Assembly: GCF_043290135.1 (NCBI RefSeq)
Contig: NC_134702.1
Coordinates: 83,363,817 to 83,427,816, forward strand
Direction: 5' to 3'
Source of the DNA: Rhipicephalus microplus
Lineage: Eukaryota; Arthropoda; Arachnida; Ixodida; Ixodidae
Length of the DNA: 64,000 nt
Position numbers and translations under genes: made by a program
The notes under the pieces: model-generated
Databases searched by the model: none
What the model was told of the DNA's origin: nothing
What the model saw: the letters and a program-made list of their open reading frames with translations, nothing else
Shown here: positions 1 through 11,081 of the stretch, in pieces
Position numbering within the stretch: position 1 is the stretch's first letter
Layout of the letters: every line of letters starts with the position of its first letter

Positions 1-394
1 TCTTTCTAAACCATTCTGGAGTGCTCTTGGTGTATCAAAATTGATATTTTAGTTTTTTTTTTTGTCGTGCATCTTATTATGTAAATTTGTAAGGTAGCAC
101 GTCTGGTTTTTCAGCTCAAGTGAGTCCTGAGAGTTCTGAGAGTGAGCTTTTGTTAAAGCTAGTAATTAAAATTGGTTTGTCATCCCTCTTTTGGCTTGGT
201 TTGTTCGAAGGGGGCCGAGTGCTTGCTTGTGCATGTGGTCCAGTTGCAGAAACGGTGTCGAAGATTCGGCCTTTACTCAGACCATGCCACAAGCGAGGGC
301 CAGTTTCTGGCATTCAACTACGGACCCTTTCGTCGTCCCTGCGAGCAGCAGTGTTGACCGCTGCCCTCCGTGACTCATCTGGCGAGGGGGAAGC
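1..394 (+). mobile_element. 3' internal end of an LTR retrotransposon
   Basis: This stretch lies directly upstream of the LTR at 395 and ends in a purine-rich tract (381-394, GGCGAGGGGGAAGC), the expected primer for plus-strand DNA synthesis. The end closely resembles that of the complete element at 6937-11760: both read TCTGGCG, then a G-run, then GC, then TGTTA. The rest of the element lies left of the window, so its coding capacity cannot be judged. An open frame at 120-620 crosses the LTR boundary and has no recognisable domain, so I do not call it a gene. Confidence 0.65.
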
Positions 395-1215
395 TGTTAC
401 GACCGCCATCGGTAGGCGCCATGCTGTCGCTGTGAAGCGTAGCCGGGCCGCGTTCCCACTCCTGGAACCCAGGTTTTCTTGGAACCAGCGTCGAGATCTG
501 ACGGGGGAGCGGCGCTCTTTTAACCCTCAAACAAGTAGCCGACTCGCCGAATGCTTATGCCCGCCAGGTATTGTCCCGGCTAGCCGGCGGATGAGACGTC
601 ACGTCGCCACGAAGCGGTAAGCCGTTCCAGAGGGGACAACAAAGACAGCGTCTTCCTTTGTAGAAACGGCGACCGCCGCCACAAAGTGCCCTGCTAATTG
701 AGCGGACAAATTGGCGGACCGTTTGATGTCTGCTGTCCGAAGCTTGGAACCCCTCGACCAGCGACATACACGACGAGCAAGAGACTCTCTGGCGCCACCT
801 TTAAGTGCAGTGATCTTGACTCGAAATTGGCTGTTCACGTGCGCCGTGCATGCTCGTACCCCTCACCTGTTGTGTGTGTATGTGATTGGTGTTCCACTGA
901 AGAAGGAGGAGCCCGAGAGGGCTTATAACGGCGCCGCAGAGTGCAGGACGTCGCTCTGAACCAAGGAAAGGTTTAACCACCACGCTCGTGGTTTGTGAAC
1001 TCTTAACCTCATGCTGTAAATATTTGTAAATAGTGCCATAAACCTTGTTTGTTTTTCGTATCCCCATCATGTAAGCGGTCGTTTCCTCAACCCGAAGCTA
1101 CACCACGCTACCACAGCACCCCGGGATCACGACAACTGGTGATCAGCGGTGGGGTCACGACAGTGCCGACGGCGCGGCGACGATTCACTTCCACCTCTGT
1201 CGCGCGCAAACAACA
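395..1215 (+). mobile_element. 3' LTR of the left-edge retrotransposon
   Basis: The LTR begins TGTTACGACC and ends CAAACAACA, the usual TG...CA ends, about 821 bp. Near 1038 it has CATAAACCTTGTTT and near 1137 CTGGTGA. Both words occur at equivalent places in the LTRs at 6937 and 11082, so the two families are related. No TGG primer-binding site follows at 1216, and a polypurine tract precedes it, so it is the 3' rather than the 5' LTR. The partner LTR and target duplication lie outside the window. The exact ends are inferred. Confidence 0.6.
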
Positions 1216-1318
1216 GTTCTGTGCAGCACAGCGGTTCTATAATTAAGCGAGCTGCGAGGGCGCGCTGTTTTTACGGGTCGAAGTTTGTACAACCGGATGG
1301 GAAGTCAAGGAATGCGAA

Positions 1319-1540
1319 CCTGCCCCGGTGGTCTGTAGAGGTTATGGCACTCAACCGTTGACTCGAAGTCACGGGTTCGAATACTGGCCCGCATTTAGAC
1401 GGAGGCCCACGGATGCACTTTTACCTAGATTCAGCAGCACGTTAAAGAACCCCTAGATATCGAAGTTTTTGGAGTCCTCCACCCCTATACGGGACACCTC
1501 ACAATCATATCGTGGTTTCGAAACGTAAAACCCAAATAGC
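1319..1540 (+). mobile_element. Degenerate Ruka-like tRNA-derived SINE
   Basis: A tRNA-like head (CCCCGGTGGTCTGTAG at 1323; B-box-like GGGTTCGAATACT at 1373) is followed by the family body: a GCACGTTAAAGAACCCC block near 1438, the GGAGTCCTCCAC block near 1471, and an end resembling CGTGGTTTCGAAACGT. This matches the better-preserved copies at 30855 and 35681 in order and spacing, but with many substitutions. Confidence 0.75.
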
Positions 1541-1974
1541 TATCATTATTAGAGATGAAATTCGAAACAATGGCGTTCTGATTCATCGTAACGTTGTGCC
1601 GTGGCAGGCCCTGCTATCTGCCGAGACATTTGTACGAAAGCGCGGAAAACTAACGCAAAACTGTAAAGACAAAAGCGTTAGTTACATATAGAGATTTCTG
1701 AGGCATTTTGCATTCTAACCGCTCATGATGAACGCTGAGTAAATAACCACACTATTCGTGGCACACACCGAAATGGCAGCGCTACATTGGAAAACAAAAA
1801 TGGTTCGTGATGGCCCATGCGTCATTATCCTATCTGGCTGCACGCCTGTCTGCGAATTTGTCTGATGGCTTCATTATATGCATGTTTACTGCGATTAGGG
1901 CTCTGTCTTGTGTTTTTCGCGCTAGTAATTACGTCTCATCAAATGCATTAGTACCATCTAGCCAAACACCGATA

Positions 1975-2149
1975 GGCGTGCACAGGGTTCCATTCAGTAG
2001 GGGGAGGGGGGCAACGCAGAACCCCCCTTCCCTCCCGTTTAAGTCAATGTACGGGGCTGACTTTGCGACCCCCGTTCTTAGACACTATTAGGAGAGGGGA
2101 GGCGGCCACCTTCCCTGCCCTCACCCCCCCCCCCCCCTGTGCGCACGCC
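1975..2149. mobile_element. Short element with GGCGTGCACAGGG-type inverted ends
   Basis: The left end GGCGTGCACAGGG (1975-1987) and the right end CCCTGTGCGCACGCC (2135-2149) are inverted copies apart from a 2-nt GC insertion. The inside is rich in G and C runs. The left end recurs at 44216, where it follows a CAGTGGCG hAT-like terminus, so this may be a fragment of a non-autonomous hAT-like family. No clear target duplication was found. Confidence 0.4.
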
Positions 2150-3421
2150 AGCGCAGACACCTTTCTTTCAATTGAGGCTTTATTGCCCAGGAAGTTATTG
2201 AAGAAGAAAAAAGATACCGATGACATCTGGTACCGGGAACCTGTCTCTATTTTCTTGCTTGCTTGTTCTCCCACTATGTACACAAGTGCCAGCCACAATG
2301 CAGCACTAAGAACCATCTGCACTAGCAACTAATATGTACATTTGCTTAAGTTCATTATCGTTTAAATTTAGTTTCCGGGGACTAAGCTGTCCCAGAAAGA
2401 AACGGCGAGGTGCATCCCCGTGAAAACACACATTTTGGCAGGGAACCACCAAACTCAACATGACCGCGATAAACACGAGGCATACTGTCATCGTGTTTAT
2501 CAACAACATGATCAACAACATATCAACAAAGATGCTAGCGGCAACAATGATGTGTCAACCAACGCGAGCTTGACTGACAGTCGAGATATTCAGAAAAACG
2601 ATCAGGCTATAATTCAATGGTAACGGAAAACAAAGCGTTAAGGCGCAGCACCACAAGCCAGTGAGAAAAAGAAGCCATCGCAGATACGTTATCGAGAAAT
2701 GAAACACAATATTATTACGCGACACGGTGACACAGCGCCGTGCCGTGCATTTCAATAGTCGTTCCGTATAAGAGGATAATTCGAAATATCCGGGTTCGAT
2801 AAAATCGGCCTCGCCACTTCAACGATCATGCGAACGCCTTCTTTCTCTCTCTCTCTCTGACCCTGCTTTGAGGGACGCACTGCACGCAACTCGAGAGACA
2901 AACATCCGGAGGCGTGTACACCCGCGTATAGACTGCATTCCCAGGCGACGCTTCACAGTCGATTGGTTGAAGTGTCGCGCTACACGTCACGCTGGGGCTA
3001 CGTGGTATAATATATACTTCTAGTTTACAAGCAGCCGTCTCCGCGTATGAGTCGTGGCGCGTCGCAACGATGCAGTGGACCGGCAAAAGAGGCCGCTGGT
3101 GTGGGGTCGGTCGCCTTACCCGCAACGCAGCCGCACCTTCGCGATCCACTGCCTCGGTGGGGCACGTGCATACTAAACGTCGCAGTCAAACCGAGAACAC
3201 GCCTTAATGACCGGCGCTCAGCTTCCTCAAGCGAAGAGTCAATCTAAATAGCGGGCACGTGCCGAGAAATGAGTGGTCCTATCGACAATACTTGGTGATC
3301 GCAACAGGAACAGGTATAGTTGTCCGTGGATCGAGACGACCGCCCTGTACATATCTCTACGTTTTGCACTGCGTTCCTGTAAGCTGACAGGCCCACCCTT
3401 CTTAGGATGACGCAGTCTATA
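2150..3421. other. Unrecognised, non-coding-looking stretch
   Basis: I see no exon with splice sites, RNA gene or recognisable element here, apart from a short CT run near 2843. Open frames are short and overlap on both strands. Confidence 0.5.
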
Positions 3422-4511
<1,090 letters not shown>

Positions 4512-5133
4512 GGATTGTCAAACTCGATATGTCCGAATACGCGGCGACCATGACTGCGGCGCCGAGCTGCCCCGACGAGCCACTTGGCCACTTGGCCGAC
4601 GGTCACTGCCGCAGACACAGCAGGCTCCGAATTACACCTCGAAAGGAGACAAAGAAATGGATAAGGAGAGAGAGAGATGAGCGGCGCTGCGGCAGACGAG
4701 CCACGCGATATGAGCGGTCGTCTGCGCTCCGCAAGACTGATGACCATAACGACGATAATAGCGACACGCTTCGCTCGACATGCAGGAAGGGGGACTCGAG
4801 AGCTGCGGTATAAGAGGAAAGTGCCGCCGCTGACCACAACTGGTGAGCGATGAGCGAGCGGGCAGGCACGAGAGGACACAATGCCCGGAACAGCGCGTCG
4901 TGGCGCGTATACTATTTATGTGGGTGTCAGGAAAACGCACCGCCGGAGGACGCCTGTGTGCACGCAAGGCTTCGTGCGATTGCACCTCGGCGCACGCTCG
5001 CCCGGGCTGGGCCAGAAGAGATGTGAACATATGTTACTATAACTTATGCAACTGCCAACCATGTTCGATTATCGCGCATTGAAATTTAGTACCCGTAATC
5101 TTGTTAACAACCTTTCGCTTGAGTGACAACAGC
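4512..5133. other. GC-rich unrecognised stretch
   Basis: This is GC-rich with long overlapping open frames on both strands, but I see no known domain or supported splice pattern. The open frames are probably a by-product of base composition. Confidence 0.4.
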
Positions 5134-5215
5134 ACCCACCGCGGTGGTCTAGTGGCTATATTGCTTGACTGCCAAGGCCACGGGATCGGATCACCGTCCC
5201 CCCTCCACAATTTTT
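5134..5215 (+). mobile_element. tRNA-like SINE head fragment
   Basis: CACCGCGGTGGTCTAGTGGC at 5136 matches the tRNA-like A-box head of the tick SINEs at 30855 and 35681. The expected B-box and body are not preserved. An AT-rich tail follows, and the inverted-repeat element at 5246 starts 31 bp later. Confidence 0.5.
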
Positions 5216-5245
5216 TTAAAATTTTGCTTGCGTACATATACGCGC

Positions 5246-5515
5246 ACACTCTAAAAAAAGAGCGAGTAAAAAGGGTGTCTTTTTGTCCCACAACAAAAAT
5301 CGTCATCTATATATTGCGTCCCATCCTTGCGCTATCGCCCCGCGCCCGGTACATTCCGGTGACTATCGACATGCCCATTATCAGGGTTACATTGCATTCT
5401 CGATAGGAAAGTGGCCAGCGCCGAGTTTTCAAGAAAGGAAGCGCACGCAAGCCTGATGACGATTATTGTTGTGGGACAAAAAGACACCCTTTTTACTCGA
5501 TATTTTTTAGAGTGT
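5246..5515. mobile_element. 270-bp MITE with ~61-bp terminal inverted repeats
   Basis: The left arm (5246-5307) and right arm (5455-5515) are near-perfect inverted copies. They start ACACTCTAAAAAA and include GGGTGTCTTTTTGTCCCACA. The inner 147 bp is unrelated to the arms and carries no ORF with a transposase-like look. The size and structure fit a miniature inverted-repeat element, possibly Tc1/mariner-like. I could not fix a target duplication. Confidence 0.75.
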
Positions 5516-5539
5516 ACAAACACATGCATGAACATACAC

Positions 5540-5602
5540 AAATTATAACTGACCCCCCCCCCCTCACCCTCCCACCCTCCGAAAAAGTTCACTGGCAACG
5601 CT
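5540..5602 (-). mobile_element. Terminal fragment of a hAT-like family
   Basis: A C-run followed by CTCCGAAAAAGTTCACTGGC resembles the reversed end found at 15475-15505 (C-run, CTCCGAACAAAATTTCTGGCTACGCC). Only one end is visible and it is diverged. Confidence 0.35.
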
Positions 5603-5609
5603 CCCGGTC

Positions 5610-6841
5610 TTTACGGCATCATCACGAGGCCCGCAGTGGGTGGGCCCTCTATATAATTATTATAAACACCTACAGCTTTTAATGAGCACTTATAAATATA
5701 CAAACACTAGTATTTTTTGCAATATGTCCCCGCCAGAAGTAGGAAGAATCGAGCCAGTGCCCTCATCAAGGCGATATCCCGACGTATACATATAGTTGTT
5801 GCAAGTGCTTCCGAGTGGCTTCCGACGGCGTGACTGCATGTATATACGCACGAAGTAAAAGCTTTCCATTACTGACTGACACTTATTAGCCAACCGTATT
5901 CTGCGTTAGCTAGTATTTACTAAAACTTGCCGACCATTCACGAATATTCTTTTTTTTTAACCAACGCAATCCAATTATTGGTTCTTTGTTCGAGTATTAA
6001 AAAAAAGAAATATTAAGTCACTATATAGACTTACACGAACCTTTCCAACCCATTTTAGCTCCGTAATACATAGAACAGAAAATGTTCGTTTTCGTCATCT
6101 CGCCCTTGGCTATACTTAAGTATACGCTGTTGTTTAAACGCATATTGACAGAAACGTCTCAATTGATGGATTCAGTACCATACGTAACAACGTAGCCGAT
6201 ACGCAAATGCTCGACGGAAATCTACACACTATATGGACCCCCCCCCCCCCCCGACACTTGATCATATTTCACCCCAAGTGCCTGCCGTGCATAAATGTAA
6301 GCACAAGAGCGCGAAACGCATCCATTTGGCCGCTCCACACATGCACTGCTAACTTACAGAAGTGCGCGTACAACTTGTACTCTTGAACAGAAGCCTATGT
6401 AGTGCACCTTGGCGGTGCAGTCGAAGATCATCAAAACCTGCCGGCTTTCGCTGTAGACTGCATCCTCAACGGCGTCGTCTTGGTCAAGTGAACCATTAGC
6501 TCCGAAGCGGGCCACTGTGCCACCCCCTTGTTATCGTAGAAAATATTTCATTTCTCCGCACAGAACAAAGACATCTATTCATAGATGTAACCGAAGGTCT
6601 TCATATATACCTTTATATACCTCTATCCGCGCAAGCGAAGCCCAACTAGTCAAACGAATCTCTTAATGTCACCTACTCTCATTCGTCACTTATATCCGTA
6701 AATCAATACCAATGTGCAGTACGTGAACATTATGCCGACGGTGCGTCACAAAGTACCGAACTAGATCCGAAACATGGCGCGCGCTGCACGGACGGAGTAC
6801 GGACTATAAACGTTGGTGCTGACAGCCTAACAAAAAAATCA
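5610..6841. other. Unrecognised AT-rich stretch
   Basis: No gene or element recognised. It contains a 14-bp C-run near 6238. Confidence 0.45.
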
Positions 6842-6936
6842 CAGCATATCCACAGAATGAATGATGACGAGTGCGGCGAAGCGTCCATCAATCCATCCGT
6901 GCTTCCGTCCGTGCGTTCGTCCATCCGGGCGTCAGC
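6842..6936 (+). repeat. Left part of an array-carrying repeat, split by the LTR element
   Basis: It begins CATATCCACAGAATGAATGA, then GATGACGAGTGCGGCGAAGC, then degenerate GTCC/GTGC units. The right part resumes after the retrotransposon at 11761. The same left end occurs at 20145 and, reversed, at 49200-49248 and 56130-56180. CAGC at 6933-6936 is duplicated at 11761-11764 as the target site of the LTR insertion. Confidence 0.85.
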
Positions 6937-7614
6937 TGTTATGCCAGCGAGTCCTCGTCAAACGACCGTGCCTCTGAAAAAAGGCAATCTGGGTCAAGGC
7001 CAGCCCGCCGTCTGCCCGACGCGAACATCTCAACGGCGTGAACACGCGCGGCGCCTCTCTCGCCCACGTGCATTGAGTCATCGGCGCACGTGACAGCGAG
7101 CCGGCGTTCTCGTGCCTGGTGGTCTGACGCATGGCGCGGCGACCCCATTGGAGGAGTCTGCCCGGACGACCAGCGGCGCTTCTGATTGGACATTTTGGTT
7201 GGACCCGGTGCAAATAAAAGAAGCCCTGCGGCGCGTCGCGATCGGAGGTCCTAGGAGAGGAGTCTCCGTGTCGGAGGGCCGACATGTGTGTGAGTCAGCG
7301 GTCTTAGGCGAAAGGCTGAACTATGTGTTAGAGAGAAGAGCTCGGCTCTTCGAGTCTCTGTCGGCCCCAAAGCCGAAATTGTAACGCCTCTGTATATATG
7401 CTGTACATAAACCTTGTTTAACTCACCGTCGTCTCGTCCGCTCGTCTTATCAGCTCTGCGCGGAAGCAGTCGCGAGCTGATAAACATACGCTACCAAACG
7501 GCTGGTGACCTTCCCGGCGGAGTTGGAAGCAGTGGCGCCTTCGAGGCCGTGTTGGCGTCCCCGTCTTTCGCAACAGTGGTGGCTTCGGCGGGATCGGTCC
7601 GTCGCTTCTCAACA
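6937..7614 (+). repeat. 5' LTR
   Basis: This 678-bp LTR begins TGTTATGCCAGCG and ends CTTCTCAACA. An AAATAAAAGA motif near 7211 could be the TATA-like signal. CTGTACATAAACC near 7400 sits where R/U5 signals are expected. A diverged copy lies on the minus strand at the right edge of the window. Confidence 0.93.
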
Positions 7615-7615
7615 G

Positions 7616-7633
7616 TGGTTGGCAGCTGCGGGA
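7616..7633 (+). other. Primer-binding site
   Basis: TGGTTGGCAGCTGCGGGA begins one base after the 5' LTR. The leading TGG complements the CCA end of a tRNA. I do not assign the priming tRNA. Confidence 0.6.
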
Positions 7634-7919
7634 TCGGCCGGCGTCAGCGACATCGATGCGGTGAGTGCCTGATGTTTTCCCCTCAGTTCACCAGACTACT
7701 CTAGCTCAGGTTGTAGTAGTTTAGAGAAAGGGCTGTGTGAAGCATTGAAGTGAGCTTTGATCGTTTCAAGCCAAGTTGAAGTGCTTTGAAACCAAAGTTA
7801 ATGCGGAGGTGGTAAACACGGGAGTGTGAAAAATTGCTTGCGCGTCTTGCTAGTAGGCTTATAGTGGGTACGGCAAGTAGATTCTTAACAGGGGAAACAG
7901 CAAGAGGCTAGTGTGAACG

Positions 7920-9536
7920 ATGGAGAACCTTAAAGTGAAGGAACTCATCGAAATTTGTGAGGAACTCGGCATTACTTTGGGCCGTGCGAAACGAAAGCAA
8001 GCGATCCTTGAGATCATGAAGGATGAGGGAGTGTCGGCTGAGGAAGTCGATGAGGCCTGGGTGGATATTAAAGCACGCCGTGAGGAGGCTGAAAGGCGAG
8101 AAGTAGAAGCTCGCGAGCGTGAGGAGGCTGAAAGGCGCGAAGCTCGCGAAGAAGCTGAAAGGCGCGAACGTCGCGAGCGCGAGGAGGCCGAGAGACAAGA
8201 GCGCCTAGAGTTGAAACGATTAGAATTGGCAATCCTACAGTGTTCGCAGGCGCCTAGCGTAGCTTCTCCAACAGTTCAGGTCAGCGGTTTTAGAATTCGG
8301 GACCAACTGCCACCGTTCGTAGTAGGCGAGGACATGGCGAAGTATCTCGTCAAGTTTGAACACGTCTGTGAGCGAAACGCTTTGGAGCGGTGTCTTTGGG
8401 CGCGGAACCTGTTAGCTCTTCTTCCCGGCGAAGTGTCCGACGCGATAACTTGCTTGTCGAGGGAAGCGTTTGAGAGCTATGACGAGGTTAAGGAAGTGCT
8501 CTTGAGACGTTACAAGTTGTCACCCGAGGCTTTCAGGCAAAGGTTCCGGTATGCTGAAAAGGGGAATGAGTCACACGTTGACTTCGCGTTTCGTCTTAAA
8601 GCCGATTTAATTGAATGGCTCAAGGGCGAAGGTGTTTATGACGACCGCGATAAAGTGGTGGAATGCGTTGCATTGGAGCAATTCTACCGTTGCATCGAGG
8701 ATGATGTCAAACTTTGGCTGCAGGACAGACTTGGGGAAGTACAGTTAAATAAGGCAGCGGAGTTAGCTGAGGAGTATTATACTCGCCGAAAGTTGCATAG
8801 CAGGGCAGTGCGCGTTGAAAAGGGTGAGAGAAAAGAGGGCTTTTCAAAGAAACCTGATCAACGGAAACCCGTTCCGCACCGTAATTTCAAAAAGGACCCG
8901 TCTCTTACGAAGGACAGTGTAGGGGAAGGGCAAACAGAAGCGGAGAAATCGAGTGAGGTTTCTACCACACAGGCATTTGAATCGGAAAACAAACGGAAGC
9001 CGCTAATCTGCTACAACTGCAAAAAGGAAGGGCACATCGCGAGAAACTGTCAGGAAAAGTTTGCCTTCGCAACGATCCGAGAATCAGAAAAAAACATGCG
9101 GTTGTTGGAGCCGTATCTCCAAGAAATTAGGGTGAATGAGAAAACGTGCCGAGCACTTAGAGACTCAGCGGCAACCATGGACGTTGTCCATCCTTCATTG
9201 GTGTCTCCGGATGACTTCACAGGAGAATGCGCGTGGATCAGGCAAGTCGCCGAGGAGCAGAGTGTTCGCTTACCAATCGCCACGGTTGTCATTGAAGGCC
9301 CGTTCGGTGAGCTTCGCACCGAAGCGGCTGTGTCTGCCGCGCTAAATGATTGTTTTCCTTATCTTTTCTCCAACAACTCGGAGCAGCTTCTCAAAGAGCA
9401 GGGCAAATCGTTCTTCCCCAACTTAGCGTGCATGGCCCTCACGCGATCGCAAGCGCGAAAGCTTTCGCGGAAGCTTGACCTGGTTCCATGCGGTGAACTC
9501 TCAAGTGACCTTGTCGGCGGGTCGACGGAACCCTAG
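7920..9536 (+). CDS. Gag(-protease) polyprotein with SCAN-like region and CCHC zinc knuckle
   Basis: This is an intact 538-residue ORF. Residues 1-47 form a helical N-terminus. Residues 48-105 are very rich in E, R and A and look like a long charged coiled coil. Residues about 140-270 resemble the SCAN/Gmr1 gag capsid region, with helices around FEHVCERN, LLALLPGEVSDAI and ALEQFYRCI. C364-C367-H372-C377 is a retroviral-type zinc knuckle (CYNCKKEGHIARNC) for RNA binding. The tail from about 400 looks like a retropepsin domain whose active-site motif reads D415-S-A-A-T, not D-S/T-G-A. The ORF ends at 9536 before any reverse transcriptase. The ATG at 7920 follows about 300 bp of leader after the primer-binding site. 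It would package element RNA into particles. Protease activity is doubtful. Confidence 0.9.
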   Translation: MENLKVKELIEICEELGITLGRAKRKQAILEIMKDEGVSAEEVDEAWVDIKARREEAERREVEAREREEAERREAREEAERRERREREEAERQERLELKRLELAILQCSQAPSVASPTVQVSGFRIRDQLPPFVVGEDMAKYLVKFEHVCERNALERCLWARNLLALLPGEVSDAITCLSREAFESYDEVKEVLLRRYKLSPEAFRQRFRYAEKGNESHVDFAFRLKADLIEWLKGEGVYDDRDKVVECVALEQFYRCIEDDVKLWLQDRLGEVQLNKAAELAEEYYTRRKLHSRAVRVEKGERKEGFSKKPDQRKPVPHRNFKKDPSLTKDSVGEGQTEAEKSSEVSTTQAFESENKRKPLICYNCKKEGHIARNCQEKFAFATIRESEKNMRLLEPYLQEIRVNEKTCRALRDSAATMDVVHPSLVSPDDFTGECAWIRQVAEEQSVRLPIATVVIEGPFGELRTEAAVSAALNDCFPYLFSNNSEQLLKEQGKSFFPNLACMALTRSQARKLSRKLDLVPCGELSSDLVGGSTEP

Positions 9537-9629
9537 AAAGGAAAGTTTCCGCATGAGTCATGTGAGCAGTCACGCGAGCGGCCCGTCGCCGAACCTAGTT
9601 GCGCGGTTTCCGGAGAAGGGGGAGACGAC

Positions 9630-10385
9630 ATGGCGCCATTGAATCAGAGGGAGAGGGCTGCAACGCTCTCGCCTGTAGCGGAAAGTTGGAGCGAGCTGCC
9701 GAGAGTTGATCGAGAGACGCTCATTCGAGGGCAGAGTGAGGATCTCTCGATTGAAGCGCTAGTGGAAAGCCAAATTGAAGCGCTCGTGGAAGGCCAGAAA
9801 AACGCGGCAAAAGTGCTGTCGAAGGAGCACTACGAGAAATCGGGGAAGAAGCGCGCTTTTGAAGTTGATAATCAGGTAATGCGGCTGCAGCCACCAAAAA
9901 GGAACAAGCTTGAGGTTGATTGGGAAGGGCCCGCCACAGTATTATCGAAGCCTTGCGATACAACTTATGAGGTGCAAGTAGGAAGGCGGCAGAACAAAAT
10001 TTACAACTTGATGAAACCCAATGTTCAACATCAAGCGGTCGTAAATCAGCTGTTGAAGGCTTCAGAGGAAGAGGAAGCAGAAAATTTGAGTTCTAGTGAG
10101 GTGATCGAAGGGGGATCGAAAGTAATCCGGGAGCAGATAAACCTAGCGCCTAGCTTAAGTGAAGGAGGACCTGAGAAAGAGGACCTGAGAAAGATTGTTT
10201 CCGAGTTTGGGTATGTGTTGTCGGACCGTCCCGGAAACACGAGGGTGATCGAACACGATATCGAGCTAAGCGGTGAGGAGTCAATCCGTAGGAAGCCGTA
10301 TCGTTGTTCCCCTGTGCAACGTCGCAAGTGTGAGCCGCTCTTGGTGCCGCATAGGTATCGTCGCCTAAAAGTGGCCGGTTACTGA
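9630..10385 (+). pseudogene. Deleted pol: integrase C-terminal tail fused to RT N-terminus
   Basis: A 251-residue ORF follows gag by 93 bp. Residues 24-40 (PRVDRETLIRGQSEDLS) resemble the linker ahead of the integrase zinc finger. The zinc finger and catalytic core are absent. Residues 59-130 resemble the integrase tail with a GPY/F-like motif (WEGPATVLSKP at 98-108, then YNLMKP). Residues 183-231 resemble the start of a gypsy reverse transcriptase (VLSDRPGNTRVIEHDIEL, then RKPYRCSPVQRR). The RT palm and RNase H are missing and a short tail ends at 10385. Integrase sequence before RT in one frame is the Gmr1-like order. IEALVESQIEALVEGQ is a small internal duplication. A protein may be made but cannot be an active polymerase or integrase. 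Confidence 0.75.
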
Positions 10386-11067
10386 GGTGGAGCATGTTGC
10401 TCCACAGCGCAACTTTGACGTTCGCTAAAGAAAAAAAAAAGGGAAAGGTAAACGTTAATGCAGGTGCATTGAGCAGTGCGTTTAGTTAGCACCTTCTCAA
10501 CCTTTCGGTTTCTGGCTGGCGATTCGGGGCAAAATTTTGACCTCATCACGACCTGGCCTGAGCGCTCTCGTTCAGAGTGATCTCAAGGGGCCAACTTTAT
10601 GTGGTATTCTAATCCGTTACGTTGTTGTACGTGAAAAAAAAATTGAGTTGTCATTTTAGGGGTCTTTTGTCCCACATGTGCCTCTTGATGTAGAGGGAAC
10701 AAAATTCCGATAGACACGTAGATAGGTATATGTTGTACTATACTTTGTCTGGTGTTCTGTCGGGTGACCGAGGGCACTTGCTTGTGTCGTGTGTTGTCTG
10801 TTGTCGAACCGTTCTTAGCAAGTTGCAGAACCATCGACAAGTGCTGAACCCGAAGATGGTCAGAAGAGACGAGTGAAGCTGGTCAGCAAGTTGTGGCGAC
10901 AAGCCAGTGGAGCTGGGATCCGTCGTCAAAAATGGGATGTGTTCCCGGAACAGTTTGGAGCTGTATTCTCCCCATGGCCCTGGAGGCGAACCTGGAGGGA
11001 CCTGGCGAACGAGCGCACCTGACATCCGAGCCCCGTGCAAGCAGCTCGTCTTTCCGGTGCATTGTCT
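10386..11067 (+). other. 3' untranslated internal region of the LTR element
   Basis: This is about 680 bp between the pol remnant and the polypurine tract. It has only short open frames and an A-run near 10430. I see no envelope-like ORF. Confidence 0.6.
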
Positions 11068-11081
11068 GGCGGCGGGGGTGC
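11068..11081 (+). other. Polypurine tract
   Basis: GGCGGCGGGGGTGC abuts the 3' LTR and matches the position and style of the tract at 381-394. Confidence 0.65.

Noticed and set aside
120..620. 166-residue plus-strand open frame
   Set aside because: It crosses the boundary between the element's internal region and the LTR, has no recognisable domain, and overlaps other open frames.
7908..8198. Minus-strand open frame within gag
   Set aside because: It is the antisense shadow of the GA-rich coiled-coil codons of the gag ORF.
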